Position numbers and translations under genes: made by a program. Below the pieces are notes generated by a model. It saw only the letters and a program-made list of their open reading frames with translations. It was not told where the DNA came from and ran no database searches. Shown piece by piece: positions 1 to 5,081 of a stretch of 5,081 nucleotides of DNA. How positions within the stretch are numbered: position 1 is the stretch's first letter; the number at the start of each line of letters is the position of its first letter. This stretch comes from Gammaproteobacteria bacterium (GTDB taxonomy: Bacteria; Pseudomonadota; Gammaproteobacteria; SZUA-229): the NCBI GenBank assembly GCA_029880105.1, contig JAOUPA010000133.1, positions 1-5,081 of the forward strand, in the 5' to 3' direction.

Positions 1-1
1 C

Positions 2-559
2 AAAACCATTTCTGATCCCTGCCCAGAATGCCACGGTCAGGGTCGTGTACAGAACCACAAGACGCTGTCTGCAAAAATTCCTGCCGGTGTCGATAGCGGT
101 GATCGCATCCGCCTCGCAGGCGAAGGTGAAGCCGGTGAAAATGGTGGGCCTAATGGCGATCTATACGTTCAGGTTCATGTCAAACCGCACCCAATATTTA
201 CCCGTGATGACAATGACCTGTACTGCGAAATGCCCATCAGCATTGCTACCGCAGCACTCGGTGGTGAGCTGGAAGTACCAACACTCAACGGCCGCATCAA
301 ACTGAAAATTCCAGCCGAGACGCAGTCGGGTAACCTGTTCCGCATGAAAGGCAAGGGTGTCAAACCGGTTCGTGGTGGCGCAATCGGTGATTTATTATGT
401 CGCGTCTCGATAGAAACTCCGGTTAAACTAAGTAGCAGACAAAAAGAATTATTACGTGAATTTGATGAATCGATTCGTAGCGATGGTAAGCAGCACAGTC
501 CGCAAAGCGACTCGTGGCTTGATCGTGTCAGACGATTTATCGATGACGTAAAATCCTGA
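2..559 (+). CDS. dnaJ: Chaperone protein DnaJ (Hsp40), 3' part, 5' end outside window
   Basis: This is the C-terminal 185 residues of DnaJ, the cytoplasmic co-chaperone that delivers unfolded clients to DnaK and stimulates its ATPase. The frame is open from base 2 to a TGA stop at 557-559. Fragment residues 7-14 (CPECHGQG) are a CxxCxGxG zinc-binding repeat. By comparison with full-length DnaJ this is the fourth repeat, which shares a zinc site with the first. Next come KIPAGVDSGDRIRLAGEGEAG and GDLYVQVHVK of substrate-binding C-terminal domain I, then AALGGELEVPTLNG and LFRMKGKGVK of domain II, and a polar dimerisation tail ending in FIDDVKS. The J domain, Gly/Phe linker and first three zinc repeats (roughly 190 residues in a typical DnaJ) lie outside the window. 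dapB follows after 39 nt with no terminator, so co-transcription is plausible. There is no frameshift in the visible part. Confidence 0.97.
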   Translation, partial: KTISDPCPECHGQGRVQNHKTLSAKIPAGVDSGDRIRLAGEGEAGENGGPNGDLYVQVHVKPHPIFTRDDNDLYCEMPISIATAALGGELEVPTLNGRIKLKIPAETQSGNLFRMKGKGVKPVRGGAIGDLLCRVSIETPVKLSSRQKELLREFDESIRSDGKQHSPQSDSWLDRVRRFIDDVKS

Positions 560-598
560 TAACTCATAACAAGAAATCTATCCTCGCAAGGAGAGGCC

Positions 599-1402
599 AT
601 GATCAATATTGCTGTAACGGGTGCGGCTGGCCGCATGGGGCGTGCTCTAATCCAGGCCTGTGAACAGGCCGAGGCATGTCAATTATCCGCAGCTATCGAA
701 CGCACTGGCAACTCCCTGATCGGTAGTGATGCAGGTGATCTCGCCGGTATCGGAGCACTGGGCGTAAAACTGGTTGATAAACTCTCTGATGTGACCGATC
801 AGTTTGATGTCCTCATCGATTTTTCCTCGCCTGAAGCAACCCTGGATAACCTGGCCTTCTGCATCAGTCATGGTAAGAGTATTGTCATAGGCACTACAGG
901 CTTTAGCGATGAACAGAAACAGCATATCAGCGATGCCGCAAAACGCATTAATGTGGTGTTCGCGCCCAATATGAGCGTAGGTGTGAATCTCTGTTTCAAA
1001 TTGCTCGATATGGCTGCCCGTGTCCTGGGTGATGATGTCGATATCGAGGTCATAGAGGCCCACCACCGTCACAAGGTTGATGCACCATCAGGAACCGCAC
1101 TGCGTATGGGCGAAGTGGTCGCTGATGCACTGGGTCGCAACCTTGATGAATGCGCTGTCTACGGCCGTGAGGGTATTAGCGGTGAACGTGACCGCAAAAC
1201 CATCGGTTTTGAGACAATTCGTGCTGGCGATATCGTCGGTGACCACACCGTACTGTTTGCGGCTGAAGGTGAACGCGTCGAGATCACACACAAGGCATCC
1301 AGCCGTATGACCTTTGCCAAGGGCGCTGTGCGTGCCGCGATCTGGTTAAAAAATCAAAATGCCGGCCTTTATGACATGCAAGATGTTCTGGGCTTGAGAT
1401 AG
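599..1402 (+). CDS. dapB: 4-hydroxy-tetrahydrodipicolinate reductase DapB
   Basis: DapB is the cytoplasmic NAD(P)H-dependent reductase that forms tetrahydrodipicolinate in the diaminopimelate/lysine pathway, feeding peptidoglycan and lysine. The protein has 267 residues (E. coli has about 273). The N-terminal Rossmann fold carries GAAGRMG at residues 8-14. Glu34-Arg35 follow the second strand and match the E. coli pair linked to use of both NADH and NADPH. GTTGF lies at 98-102 and FAPNMSVGVN at 121-130. The family signature EAHHRHKVDAPSGTAL is at 153-168; His155 and Lys159 correspond to the E. coli catalytic His159 and Lys163. The C-terminal block ITHKASSRMTFAKGAVRAA is also present. The start is supported by AAGGAG at 588-593, 5 nt before ATG, and by the Rossmann motif starting immediately. 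The stop is TAG. The upstream dnaJ neighbour is usual for gammaproteobacteria; the downstream neighbour is not, because fabD takes the place where carA would be expected. Confidence 0.98.
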   Translation: MINIAVTGAAGRMGRALIQACEQAEACQLSAAIERTGNSLIGSDAGDLAGIGALGVKLVDKLSDVTDQFDVLIDFSSPEATLDNLAFCISHGKSIVIGTTGFSDEQKQHISDAAKRINVVFAPNMSVGVNLCFKLLDMAARVLGDDVDIEVIEAHHRHKVDAPSGTALRMGEVVADALGRNLDECAVYGREGISGERDRKTIGFETIRAGDIVGDHTVLFAAEGERVEITHKASSRMTFAKGAVRAAIWLKNQNAGLYDMQDVLGLR

Positions 1403-1453
1403 AATAGACGCCTTTACAAAAATACTAATTAATTATTCACACAGGGTGCATCA

Positions 1454-2398
1454 ATGAACATTGCTGTTGTTTTCCCGGGACAGGGCTCCCAATCAGTCGG
1501 CATGCTGTCCGATTACGCTGTTGACTGGCCCCAGATTGTCGACACATTCAAAGAAGCTTCAGATGTACTGGGTTACGACCTGTGGGACATTGTCAGCAAC
1601 GGCCCCGAAGAAAAACTGAATCAGACCGAAATTACCCAGCCTACAATGTTGGCTGCAGACATTGCTGTTATGCGTGTCATGGCCGAGCAGTGCATGCTTA
1701 AACCGTTTGTACTGGCTGGACACAGCCTGGGTGAATACGCTGCACTGGTAGCTGCAAAATCCATTGAATTTACCGATGCCATCAAGCTGGTCGCAGAGCG
1801 TGGCCGCCTGATGCAGAACGCCGTGCCTGAAGGTGAGGGCGCAATGGCCGCCATCCTCAACCTGGGCGATGATCAGATCATCGATATCTGTAAACGTGCC
1901 TCAGCTGATACAGGTCTTGTCTGTGAAGCAGTGAACTTTAATTCACCTGGCCAGGTTGTTATCGCTGGAAACACGGCTGCTGTCGATGCTGCAATCGAAA
2001 TTGCCAAGGAAGAAGGTGCGAAACGCGCCCTTAAATTACCCGTCAGCGTGCCATCACACAGCTCGCTAATGAAACCGGCTGCGGAGCAACTGGCTGAAAC
2101 CTTAAAGTCAATTACGATCAAAAAACCCGAGATTCAGGTGATTCATAATGTCGATGCAAAAAGCCACGATGACCCGGATGCGATTCGTGATGCACTGACT
2201 AAACAACTCTACAACCCTGTCCGTTGGGTGCAGACTGCCAAGATTATCGGCTCAGCTGCCGATGACGCTATCGTCGAGTGTGGTCCTGGTAAAGTTTTGA
2301 GTGGCCTATCACGCCGTATCACAGCAGATATTCCAACATACTCACTTGATACAGTCGCTAATATGCAGAAGTTTCTTGATTCTATGGATAGAAGCTAA
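1454..2398 (+). CDS. fabD: Malonyl-CoA:ACP transacylase FabD
   Basis: FabD transfers the malonyl group from malonyl-CoA to the phosphopantetheine of ACP, supplying the extender unit for type II fatty acid synthesis in the cytoplasm. The protein has 314 residues (E. coli 309). FPGQGSQ at 7-13 forms the oxyanion-side loop. GHSLGEYAAL at 89-98 holds the nucleophile Ser91. Arg116 in ERGRLMQ fits the arginine that binds the malonyl carboxylate. His202 in VPSHSSLM is the catalytic histidine. QLYNPVRW (251-258) and GPGKVLSGL (277-285) complete the family pattern. All expected active-site residues are present. AGGGTG at 1443-1448, 5 nt from the ATG, is a modest Shine-Dalgarno, and the conserved N-terminus leaves no room for another start. 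fabG follows 38 nt downstream. The usual upstream partners plsX and fabH are absent; dapB sits there instead. Confidence 0.98.
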   Translation: MNIAVVFPGQGSQSVGMLSDYAVDWPQIVDTFKEASDVLGYDLWDIVSNGPEEKLNQTEITQPTMLAADIAVMRVMAEQCMLKPFVLAGHSLGEYAALVAAKSIEFTDAIKLVAERGRLMQNAVPEGEGAMAAILNLGDDQIIDICKRASADTGLVCEAVNFNSPGQVVIAGNTAAVDAAIEIAKEEGAKRALKLPVSVPSHSSLMKPAAEQLAETLKSITIKKPEIQVIHNVDAKSHDDPDAIRDALTKQLYNPVRWVQTAKIIGSAADDAIVECGPGKVLSGLSRRITADIPTYSLDTVANMQKFLDSMDRS

Positions 2399-2436
2399 AA
2401 CGACTGGCGACGCAAACAATATAAGAAGGTACAGAC

Positions 2437-3174
2437 ATGAGTAAATTACAAGGTGAAATTGCATTGGTGACCGGTGCCAGCCGTGGTATTGGTAAAGCAA
2501 TTGCCGAAAAATTAAAGGCCGATGGTGCTACTGTGATAGGTACCGCTACCACAAAAGGCGGTGCTGAAAAAATCAGTGAATACCTGGGCGAGGGCGGTAA
2601 GGGTATGTGCCTGAATGTGACCGATGCGACCTCAGTTGACGCCGTAATCAAACAGATTGAAGCTGACTTTGGTAGCATCAGTATTCTGATCAACAATGCT
2701 GGTATCACCCGCGACACTCTACTGATGATGATGAAAGATGATCAGTGGGAAGATATTATCCAGACCAACCTGACCTCCATTTTCCGTCTGTCCAAGGCCG
2801 TGTTACGTAAAATGATGAAGGCTAGAAAAGGCCGTATCATCAATATAGGTTCAGTGGTTGGCTCAACCGGTAATCCTGGCCAGACCAATTATTCAGCAGC
2901 CAAAGCAGGCCTGTTGGGCTTTACCAAATCACTGGCTAGAGAGATTGGTTCGCGCAATATTACGGTGAATGCAGTGGCACCGGGATTCATCGATACCGAC
3001 ATGACCCGTGAGCTGGCCGAAGAGCAAAAGGCAGCCCTGGTTGGCTCAATACCGCTCGGACGTCTGGGTGACCCTGCTGATATTGCCAATGCCGTATCGT
3101 TTCTGGCAGGTCCTGAATCGAGTTATATTACCGGTGAAACACTGCATGTAAATGGTGGAATGTACATGCCATAA
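2437..3174 (+). CDS. fabG: 3-oxoacyl-ACP reductase FabG
   Basis: FabG carries out the NADPH-dependent first reduction of each elongation cycle, turning beta-ketoacyl-ACP into beta-hydroxyacyl-ACP. It is a classical short-chain dehydrogenase of 245 residues (E. coli 244). TGASRGIG at 12-19 is the dinucleotide-binding loop, with Arg16 consistent with NADPH preference. NNAG is at 86-89. The catalytic set is Asn111, Ser139, Tyr152 and Lys156 (the last two within NYSAAK). Arg130 and Arg173 line up with the E. coli arginines that dock ACP. The C-terminus ITGETLHVNGGMYMP is typical of FabG rather than of a generic dehydrogenase. The ribosome binding site is AAGAAGGT at 2423-2430, 6 nt before ATG. 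The position between fabD and acpP confirms the assignment. The last codons form part of a hairpin that extends past the TAA stop. Confidence 0.98.
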   Translation: MSKLQGEIALVTGASRGIGKAIAEKLKADGATVIGTATTKGGAEKISEYLGEGGKGMCLNVTDATSVDAVIKQIEADFGSISILINNAGITRDTLLMMMKDDQWEDIIQTNLTSIFRLSKAVLRKMMKARKGRIINIGSVVGSTGNPGQTNYSAAKAGLLGFTKSLAREIGSRNITVNAVAPGFIDTDMTRELAEEQKAALVGSIPLGRLGDPADIANAVSFLAGPESSYITGETLHVNGGMYMP

Positions 3175-3195
3175 GCGGTTTTTCGCTTATAGGCA
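3167..3195 (+). terminator. Hairpin across the end of fabG; possible attenuator or mRNA 3'-end structure
   Basis: TGCC (3167-3170) plus ATAAGCG (3171-3177) pairs with CGCTTAT (3184-3190) plus GGCA (3192-3195). This gives an 11-bp stem with one bulged A at 3191 and a 6-nt GTTTTT loop. The stem includes the fabG stop codon. Only an interrupted T-rich run follows (TGTTTCATT), so it is a poor intrinsic terminator. Partial termination or protection of the upstream message from 3' exonucleases are both possible. Pairing is seen directly; the role is inferred. Confidence 0.45.
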
Positions 3196-3289
3196 CCTGT
3201 TTCATTGTAATAAAATAATTTAAATATATAGCATAAGTTATTGTTTATAAATATTTTTGTATAAAAATAACAATAGATGATAATTTAAC
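3196..3289. promoter_or_regulatory. AT-rich upstream block of acpP (possible UP element region)
   Basis: Between the fabG hairpin and the candidate acpP promoter the sequence is extremely AT-rich: bases 3201-3290 contain only 11 G or C, about 88% A+T, far above the flanking genes. It contains A-runs and T-runs suited to the alpha subunit of RNA polymerase, or to curved-DNA or nucleoid proteins. An imperfect dyad lies at 3239-3275: TATTGT pairs with ACAATA, and inside it TATTTTT pairs with AAAAATA around a GTAT loop. No open reading frame with a ribosome binding site is visible here. The regulatory role is inferred from position and composition. Confidence 0.45.
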
Positions 3290-3318
3290 TGGATTGCTGT
3301 GCGTGAATTCACTAGAAT
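3290..3318 (+). promoter_or_regulatory. Candidate sigma-70 promoter for acpP
   Basis: TAGAAT at 3313-3318 is a good -10 element (five of six consensus bases). Seventeen nt upstream, TGGATT at 3290-3295 is a weak -35 element (three of six). The AT-rich block just upstream could compensate. The bases after the -10 (ACCGCGC, 3319-3325) are GC-rich, like the discriminator of growth-rate or ppGpp-sensitive promoters. Initiation near 3325 would leave a leader of about 36 nt. The spacer contains the perfect palindrome GTGAATTCAC at 3303-3312. A separate acpP promoter is known in E. coli, which makes the position plausible, but the call rests on motif match alone. Confidence 0.45.
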
Positions 3319-3348
3319 ACCGCGCAGTTCTGACTGATCAAATATAAC

Positions 3349-3353
3349 GAGGA
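3349..3353 (+). promoter_or_regulatory. Shine-Dalgarno of acpP
   Basis: GAGGA lies 7 nt before the acpP ATG, followed by an unstructured A/T-rich spacer. It looks stronger than the AGGT in front of fabF, in keeping with the high abundance of ACP in bacteria. Confidence 0.75.
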
Positions 3354-3360
3354 AAATTAA

Positions 3361-3597
3361 ATGAGCACAGCTGAAGAACGCGTTCGCAAGATTGTAATCG
3401 AACAACTGGGTGTGACTGAAGACCAGGCCACAAACGATGCATCGTTCGTAGACGATCTGGGTGCTGATTCACTTGATACTGTTGAATTGGTTATGGCTCT
3501 TGAAGAAGAGTTTGAGTGTGAAATTACTGATGAAGATGCAGAAAAGATCACAACCATCCAGCAAGCTATTGACTACGTAAACGAACATTCAGAATAA
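3361..3597 (+). CDS. acpP: Acyl carrier protein
   Basis: ACP is the small acidic cytoplasmic carrier that holds acyl intermediates as thioesters on 4'-phosphopantetheine during fatty acid synthesis. It also donates acyl chains for phospholipids and lipid A. It has 78 residues, the same as the E. coli protein counted with its initiator Met. The attachment site is Ser37 in the signature LGADSLDTVELVMALEEEF (33-51), at the start of helix II, which docks the Fab enzymes. Helix I (STAEERVRKIVIEQLG) and the C-terminal ITTIQQAIDYVNEH are also typical. The protein is strongly acidic. One departure from the usual pattern is Cys53, just after helix II, where E. coli has Thr. The start is fixed by GAGGA 7 nt upstream and the conserved MST N-terminus. 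Flanking elements (promoter candidate before, terminator-like hairpin after) suggest extra, separate expression. Confidence 0.99.
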   Translation: MSTAEERVRKIVIEQLGVTEDQATNDASFVDDLGADSLDTVELVMALEEEFECEITDEDAEKITTIQQAIDYVNEHSE

Positions 3598-3619
3598 TAT
3601 TTGTCGTTTATTTTAGTTC

Positions 3620-3654
3620 AACGCAGCCACATCAAGTGGCTGTTGTTATTTATT
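3620..3654 (+). terminator. Terminator-like hairpin between acpP and fabF
   Basis: CAGCCAC (3624-3630) pairs perfectly with GTGGCTG (3636-3642) around the 5-nt loop ATCAA. The stem can be lengthened by a G-T wobble (3623/3643) and AAC/GTT pairing (3620-3622 with 3645-3647) past one bulged T. A T-rich run, TTGTTATTTATT, follows at 3643-3654. The shape is that of a factor-independent terminator. fabF starts only 15 nt after it, so it probably acts as a partial terminator or 3' stabiliser that raises ACP mRNA over fabF mRNA. The structure is seen; the partial action is inferred. Confidence 0.65.
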
Positions 3655-3656
3655 GC

Positions 3657-3660
3657 AGGT
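3657..3660 (+). promoter_or_regulatory. Weak Shine-Dalgarno supporting the GTG start of fabF
   Basis: AGGT lies 8 nt before GTG at 3669-3671. No ATG is available between the acpP hairpin and the conserved N-terminus, so this short match decides the start. The weak site combined with GTG suggests lower translation than acpP. Confidence 0.6.
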
Positions 3661-3668
3661 ACTAAATA

Positions 3669-4913
3669 GTGTCCAAACGTCGTGTTGTCATTACCGGTCT
3701 TGGTATTGTTTCTCCCGTCGGCCTCAACCTATCAGAGAGCTGGGGCAATATCGTTGCAGGTAAAAGTGGCGTCGTTACCATCGATGAATTCGATACCAGC
3801 GACTATCCAGTAAAAATTGCGGCTACCGTCAAAAATTTTGATGGTACACATGTCATACCCGCAAAAGATCTCAAGAAGATGGATACCTTCATCCACTATG
3901 GTATGGTGGCAGCGGACGAGGCACTGCGCGACTCTGGCCTGGAAATAACCGAAGAAAATGCAGATCGAATCGGTGTCGCCATTGGCTCCGGTATTGGCGG
4001 CCTGCCGATGATCGAAGCCAATCATCAGAAAATGCTTGATGGCGGACCACGCAAGATTTCTCCATTCTTTGTTCCTGGCTCGATTATCAATATGATCTCG
4101 GGAAATTTCTCGATCATGCATGGCACCAAAGGACCAAATATCGCCATCGTTACAGCCTGTTCAACCGGTACTCACAGCATCGGTGAAGCAGCGCGTATCA
4201 TCGCCTATGGTGACGCAGATGTGATGATTGCGGGTGGTGCCGAAAAGGCCTCATCACCACTAGGTATTGGAGGCTTTGCTGCTGCCAGAGCGCTATCAAC
4301 ACGTAATGATGATCCTGCGGCTGCCAGTCGTCCATGGGATCAGGATCGTGATGGCTTCGTCCTGGGTGACGGTGCTGGTGTACTGGTACTTGAAGAATAC
4401 GAACATGCCAAAGCCCGTGGTGCCAATATCTACTGTGAGCTTGCTGGCTTTGGTTACAACAGCGACGCCTACCACATGACCATGCCGATTGCTGACGGTA
4501 GTGGTGCGGCTAGATGCATGCAGAAGGCGCTTCAGGACGCAGGACTCAATAGTGCTGACGTTGATTATGTGAATGCACATGGCACTTCAACACCCGCCGG
4601 TGATATTGCTGAAACCAATGCTGTTAAGGCTGCCCTGGGTTCACACGCTAGTAAAGTCGCCGTGAGCTCGACCAAGTCCATGACCGGTCATCTACTAGGT
4701 GCTGCCGGTGGTATCGAAGCAGTATTCTCAGTTATGGCGATAAAAGATCAAGTGGCACCACCGACAATTAACCTGACCAATCCAGGTGAAGGTTGTGATC
4801 TTGACTATGTGCCCAATACTGCACGCAATATGAAAATAGATGTGGCAGTATCTAACTCGTTCGGTTTTGGTGGCACCAACGGTACTCTGGTTTTCAGGAA
4901 ACTGACAAACTAA
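3669..4913 (+). CDS. fabF: 3-oxoacyl-ACP synthase II FabF (GTG start)
   Basis: FabF is the decarboxylating condensing enzyme that elongates acyl-ACP with malonyl-ACP. In E. coli it is also responsible for the temperature-dependent step to longer unsaturated chains. It has 414 residues (E. coli 413) in the duplicated thiolase fold. The nucleophile is Cys164 in VTACSTGTH. The two decarboxylation histidines are His304 in NAHGTSTPAGD and His341 in STKSMTGHLLGAAGG, with Lys336 in the latter motif. The gating loop SNSFGFGGTNG spans 395-405. The Cys-His-His set and the flanking GPRKISPFFVPG and AGGAEKASSPLG blocks fit FabF rather than FabB or FabH. The start is GTG, chosen because the product then begins MSKRRVVITGLG, as in homologues, with AGGT upstream. 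It follows acpP by 71 nt holding a hairpin and precedes the pabB start by 10 nt. Confidence 0.98.
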   Translation: MSKRRVVITGLGIVSPVGLNLSESWGNIVAGKSGVVTIDEFDTSDYPVKIAATVKNFDGTHVIPAKDLKKMDTFIHYGMVAADEALRDSGLEITEENADRIGVAIGSGIGGLPMIEANHQKMLDGGPRKISPFFVPGSIINMISGNFSIMHGTKGPNIAIVTACSTGTHSIGEAARIIAYGDADVMIAGGAEKASSPLGIGGFAAARALSTRNDDPAAASRPWDQDRDGFVLGDGAGVLVLEEYEHAKARGANIYCELAGFGYNSDAYHMTMPIADGSGAARCMQKALQDAGLNSADVDYVNAHGTSTPAGDIAETNAVKAALGSHASKVAVSSTKSMTGHLLGAAGGIEAVFSVMAIKDQVAPPTINLTNPGEGCDLDYVPNTARNMKIDVAVSNSFGFGGTNGTLVFRKLTN

Positions 4914-4918
4914 AGGGA
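4913..4918 (+). promoter_or_regulatory. Shine-Dalgarno that selects the pabB start
   Basis: AAGGGA begins in the last base of the fabF stop and lies 5 nt before ATG at 4924. A second ATG at 4920 is only 1 nt from this site, is in another frame and stops after 23 codons. The spacing therefore favours 4924. Confidence 0.6.
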
Positions 4919-4923
4919 CATGA

Positions 4924-5081
4924 ATGTCATTCCAGACTCGATTGCTTTCAGATCATCTGGACCTTACGGCACTTTGCAAAAACAGACCTGAAGATTATCC
5001 CTATGCCCTGATCAGCACATCGAGCAGTAAAGCTCGATTGCGTGATCGTTATGACATAGTTTTTGCCTATCCTCAGGAATC
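4924..5081 (+). CDS. pabB: Probable aminodeoxychorismate synthase component I (PabB), N-terminus only
   Basis: The frame is open from ATG at 4924 to the window edge, giving 52 complete codons. The translation starts MSFQTRLLSDHLDLTALCKN and includes the patterns RPEDYPYALISTS (21-33) and RDRYDIVFAYPQE (40-52). A leading LDLxxLxxxxPExYPxLxxS followed by a RYDIxFAxP-type strand is how I recall the N-terminal domain of PabB/TrpE-like chorismate enzymes beginning. PabB aminates chorismate, with ammonia from PabA, to make aminodeoxychorismate for p-aminobenzoate and folate. The catalytic chorismate-binding domain lies outside the window, so the identification rests on the weakly conserved N-terminus and on context. 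Pab genes often follow fabF in gammaproteobacteria (pabC in E. coli). The 10-nt gap from fabF implies coupling or a shared transcript. Anthranilate synthase component I is a less likely alternative. Confidence 0.7.
   Translation, partial: MSFQTRLLSDHLDLTALCKNRPEDYPYALISTSSSKARLRDRYDIVFAYPQE

Noticed and set aside
45..305. 86-codon plus-strand open frame at the left edge
   Set aside because: It is out of frame with dnaJ, whose reading frame clearly matches DnaJ throughout this stretch.
175..636. 153-codon open frame on the minus strand over dnaJ and the start of dapB
   Set aside because: It lies antisense to two well-conserved genes, the product has no recognisable domain, and it crosses the dnaJ-dapB gap. 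It is a shadow frame.
683..1072. 129-codon minus-strand open frame inside dapB
   Set aside because: Fully antisense to conserved DapB coding sequence, with no family resemblance.
1394..1441. Possible promoter before fabD (TAGAAT at 1400-1405, TTTACA at 1413-1418)
   Set aside because: TAGAAT has no acceptable -35 at 16-18 nt, and TTTACA has no acceptable -10 at 16-18 nt. The pieces do not combine into a credible promoter, though transcription start mapping could overturn this.
3732..4121. 129-codon minus-strand open frame inside fabF
   Set aside because: Fully antisense to the conserved FabF N-terminal half, and the product is not recognisable.
4920..4991. Short open frame from the ATG at 4920, just after fabF
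   Set aside because: It ends after 23 codons, sits only 1 nt from the Shine-Dalgarno and overlaps the better-placed start at 4924.
1..5081. Mobile elements, CRISPR arrays, tRNA/rRNA genes, or a new defence or biosynthetic system
   Set aside because: No transposase, integrase, repeat-spacer pattern, RNA gene or unexplained long coding region was seen. Nearly all the sequence is accounted for by known housekeeping genes.

Overview
The window reads as ordinary bacterial chromosome, most likely from a gammaproteobacterium outside the enterics. The DnaJ, DapB, FabD, FabG, ACP and FabF proteins all resemble the Escherichia coli proteins as I remember them, at near-identical lengths. Base composition is moderate, apart from one very AT-rich intergenic stretch. 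All genes are on the + strand and all identifiable genes are housekeeping genes. The genus cannot be read from the sequence.

Layout: the 3' half of dnaJ (chaperone) runs off the left edge. It is followed by dapB (lysine/diaminopimelate synthesis), then fabD, fabG, acpP and fabF (type II fatty acid synthesis). The first 52 codons of a probable pabB (folate synthesis) run off the right edge. Gaps are short (39, 51, 38 and 10 nt), except for 186 nt before acpP and 71 nt before fabF. Those two gaps hold the regulatory structure: a hairpin at the end of fabG, an AT-rich block and candidate promoter before acpP, and a terminator-like hairpin between acpP and fabF.

How the genes work together: FabD loads malonate onto ACP, FabF condenses malonyl-ACP with the growing acyl-ACP, and FabG reduces the resulting beta-ketoacyl-ACP. 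The promoter, strong ribosome binding site and downstream hairpin around acpP would allow ACP to be made in excess over the enzymes. fabF has a GTG start and a weak Shine-Dalgarno, which fits the same idea.

The most unusual point is gene order. dapB is followed directly by fabD. In many gammaproteobacteria dnaJ-dapB is followed by carAB, and fabD is preceded by plsX-fabH. The 51-nt dapB-fabD gap is therefore either a lineage-specific rearrangement or an assembly join. I found no mobile element, CRISPR array, RNA gene, toxin or defence gene, and nothing I would call a new biological system.
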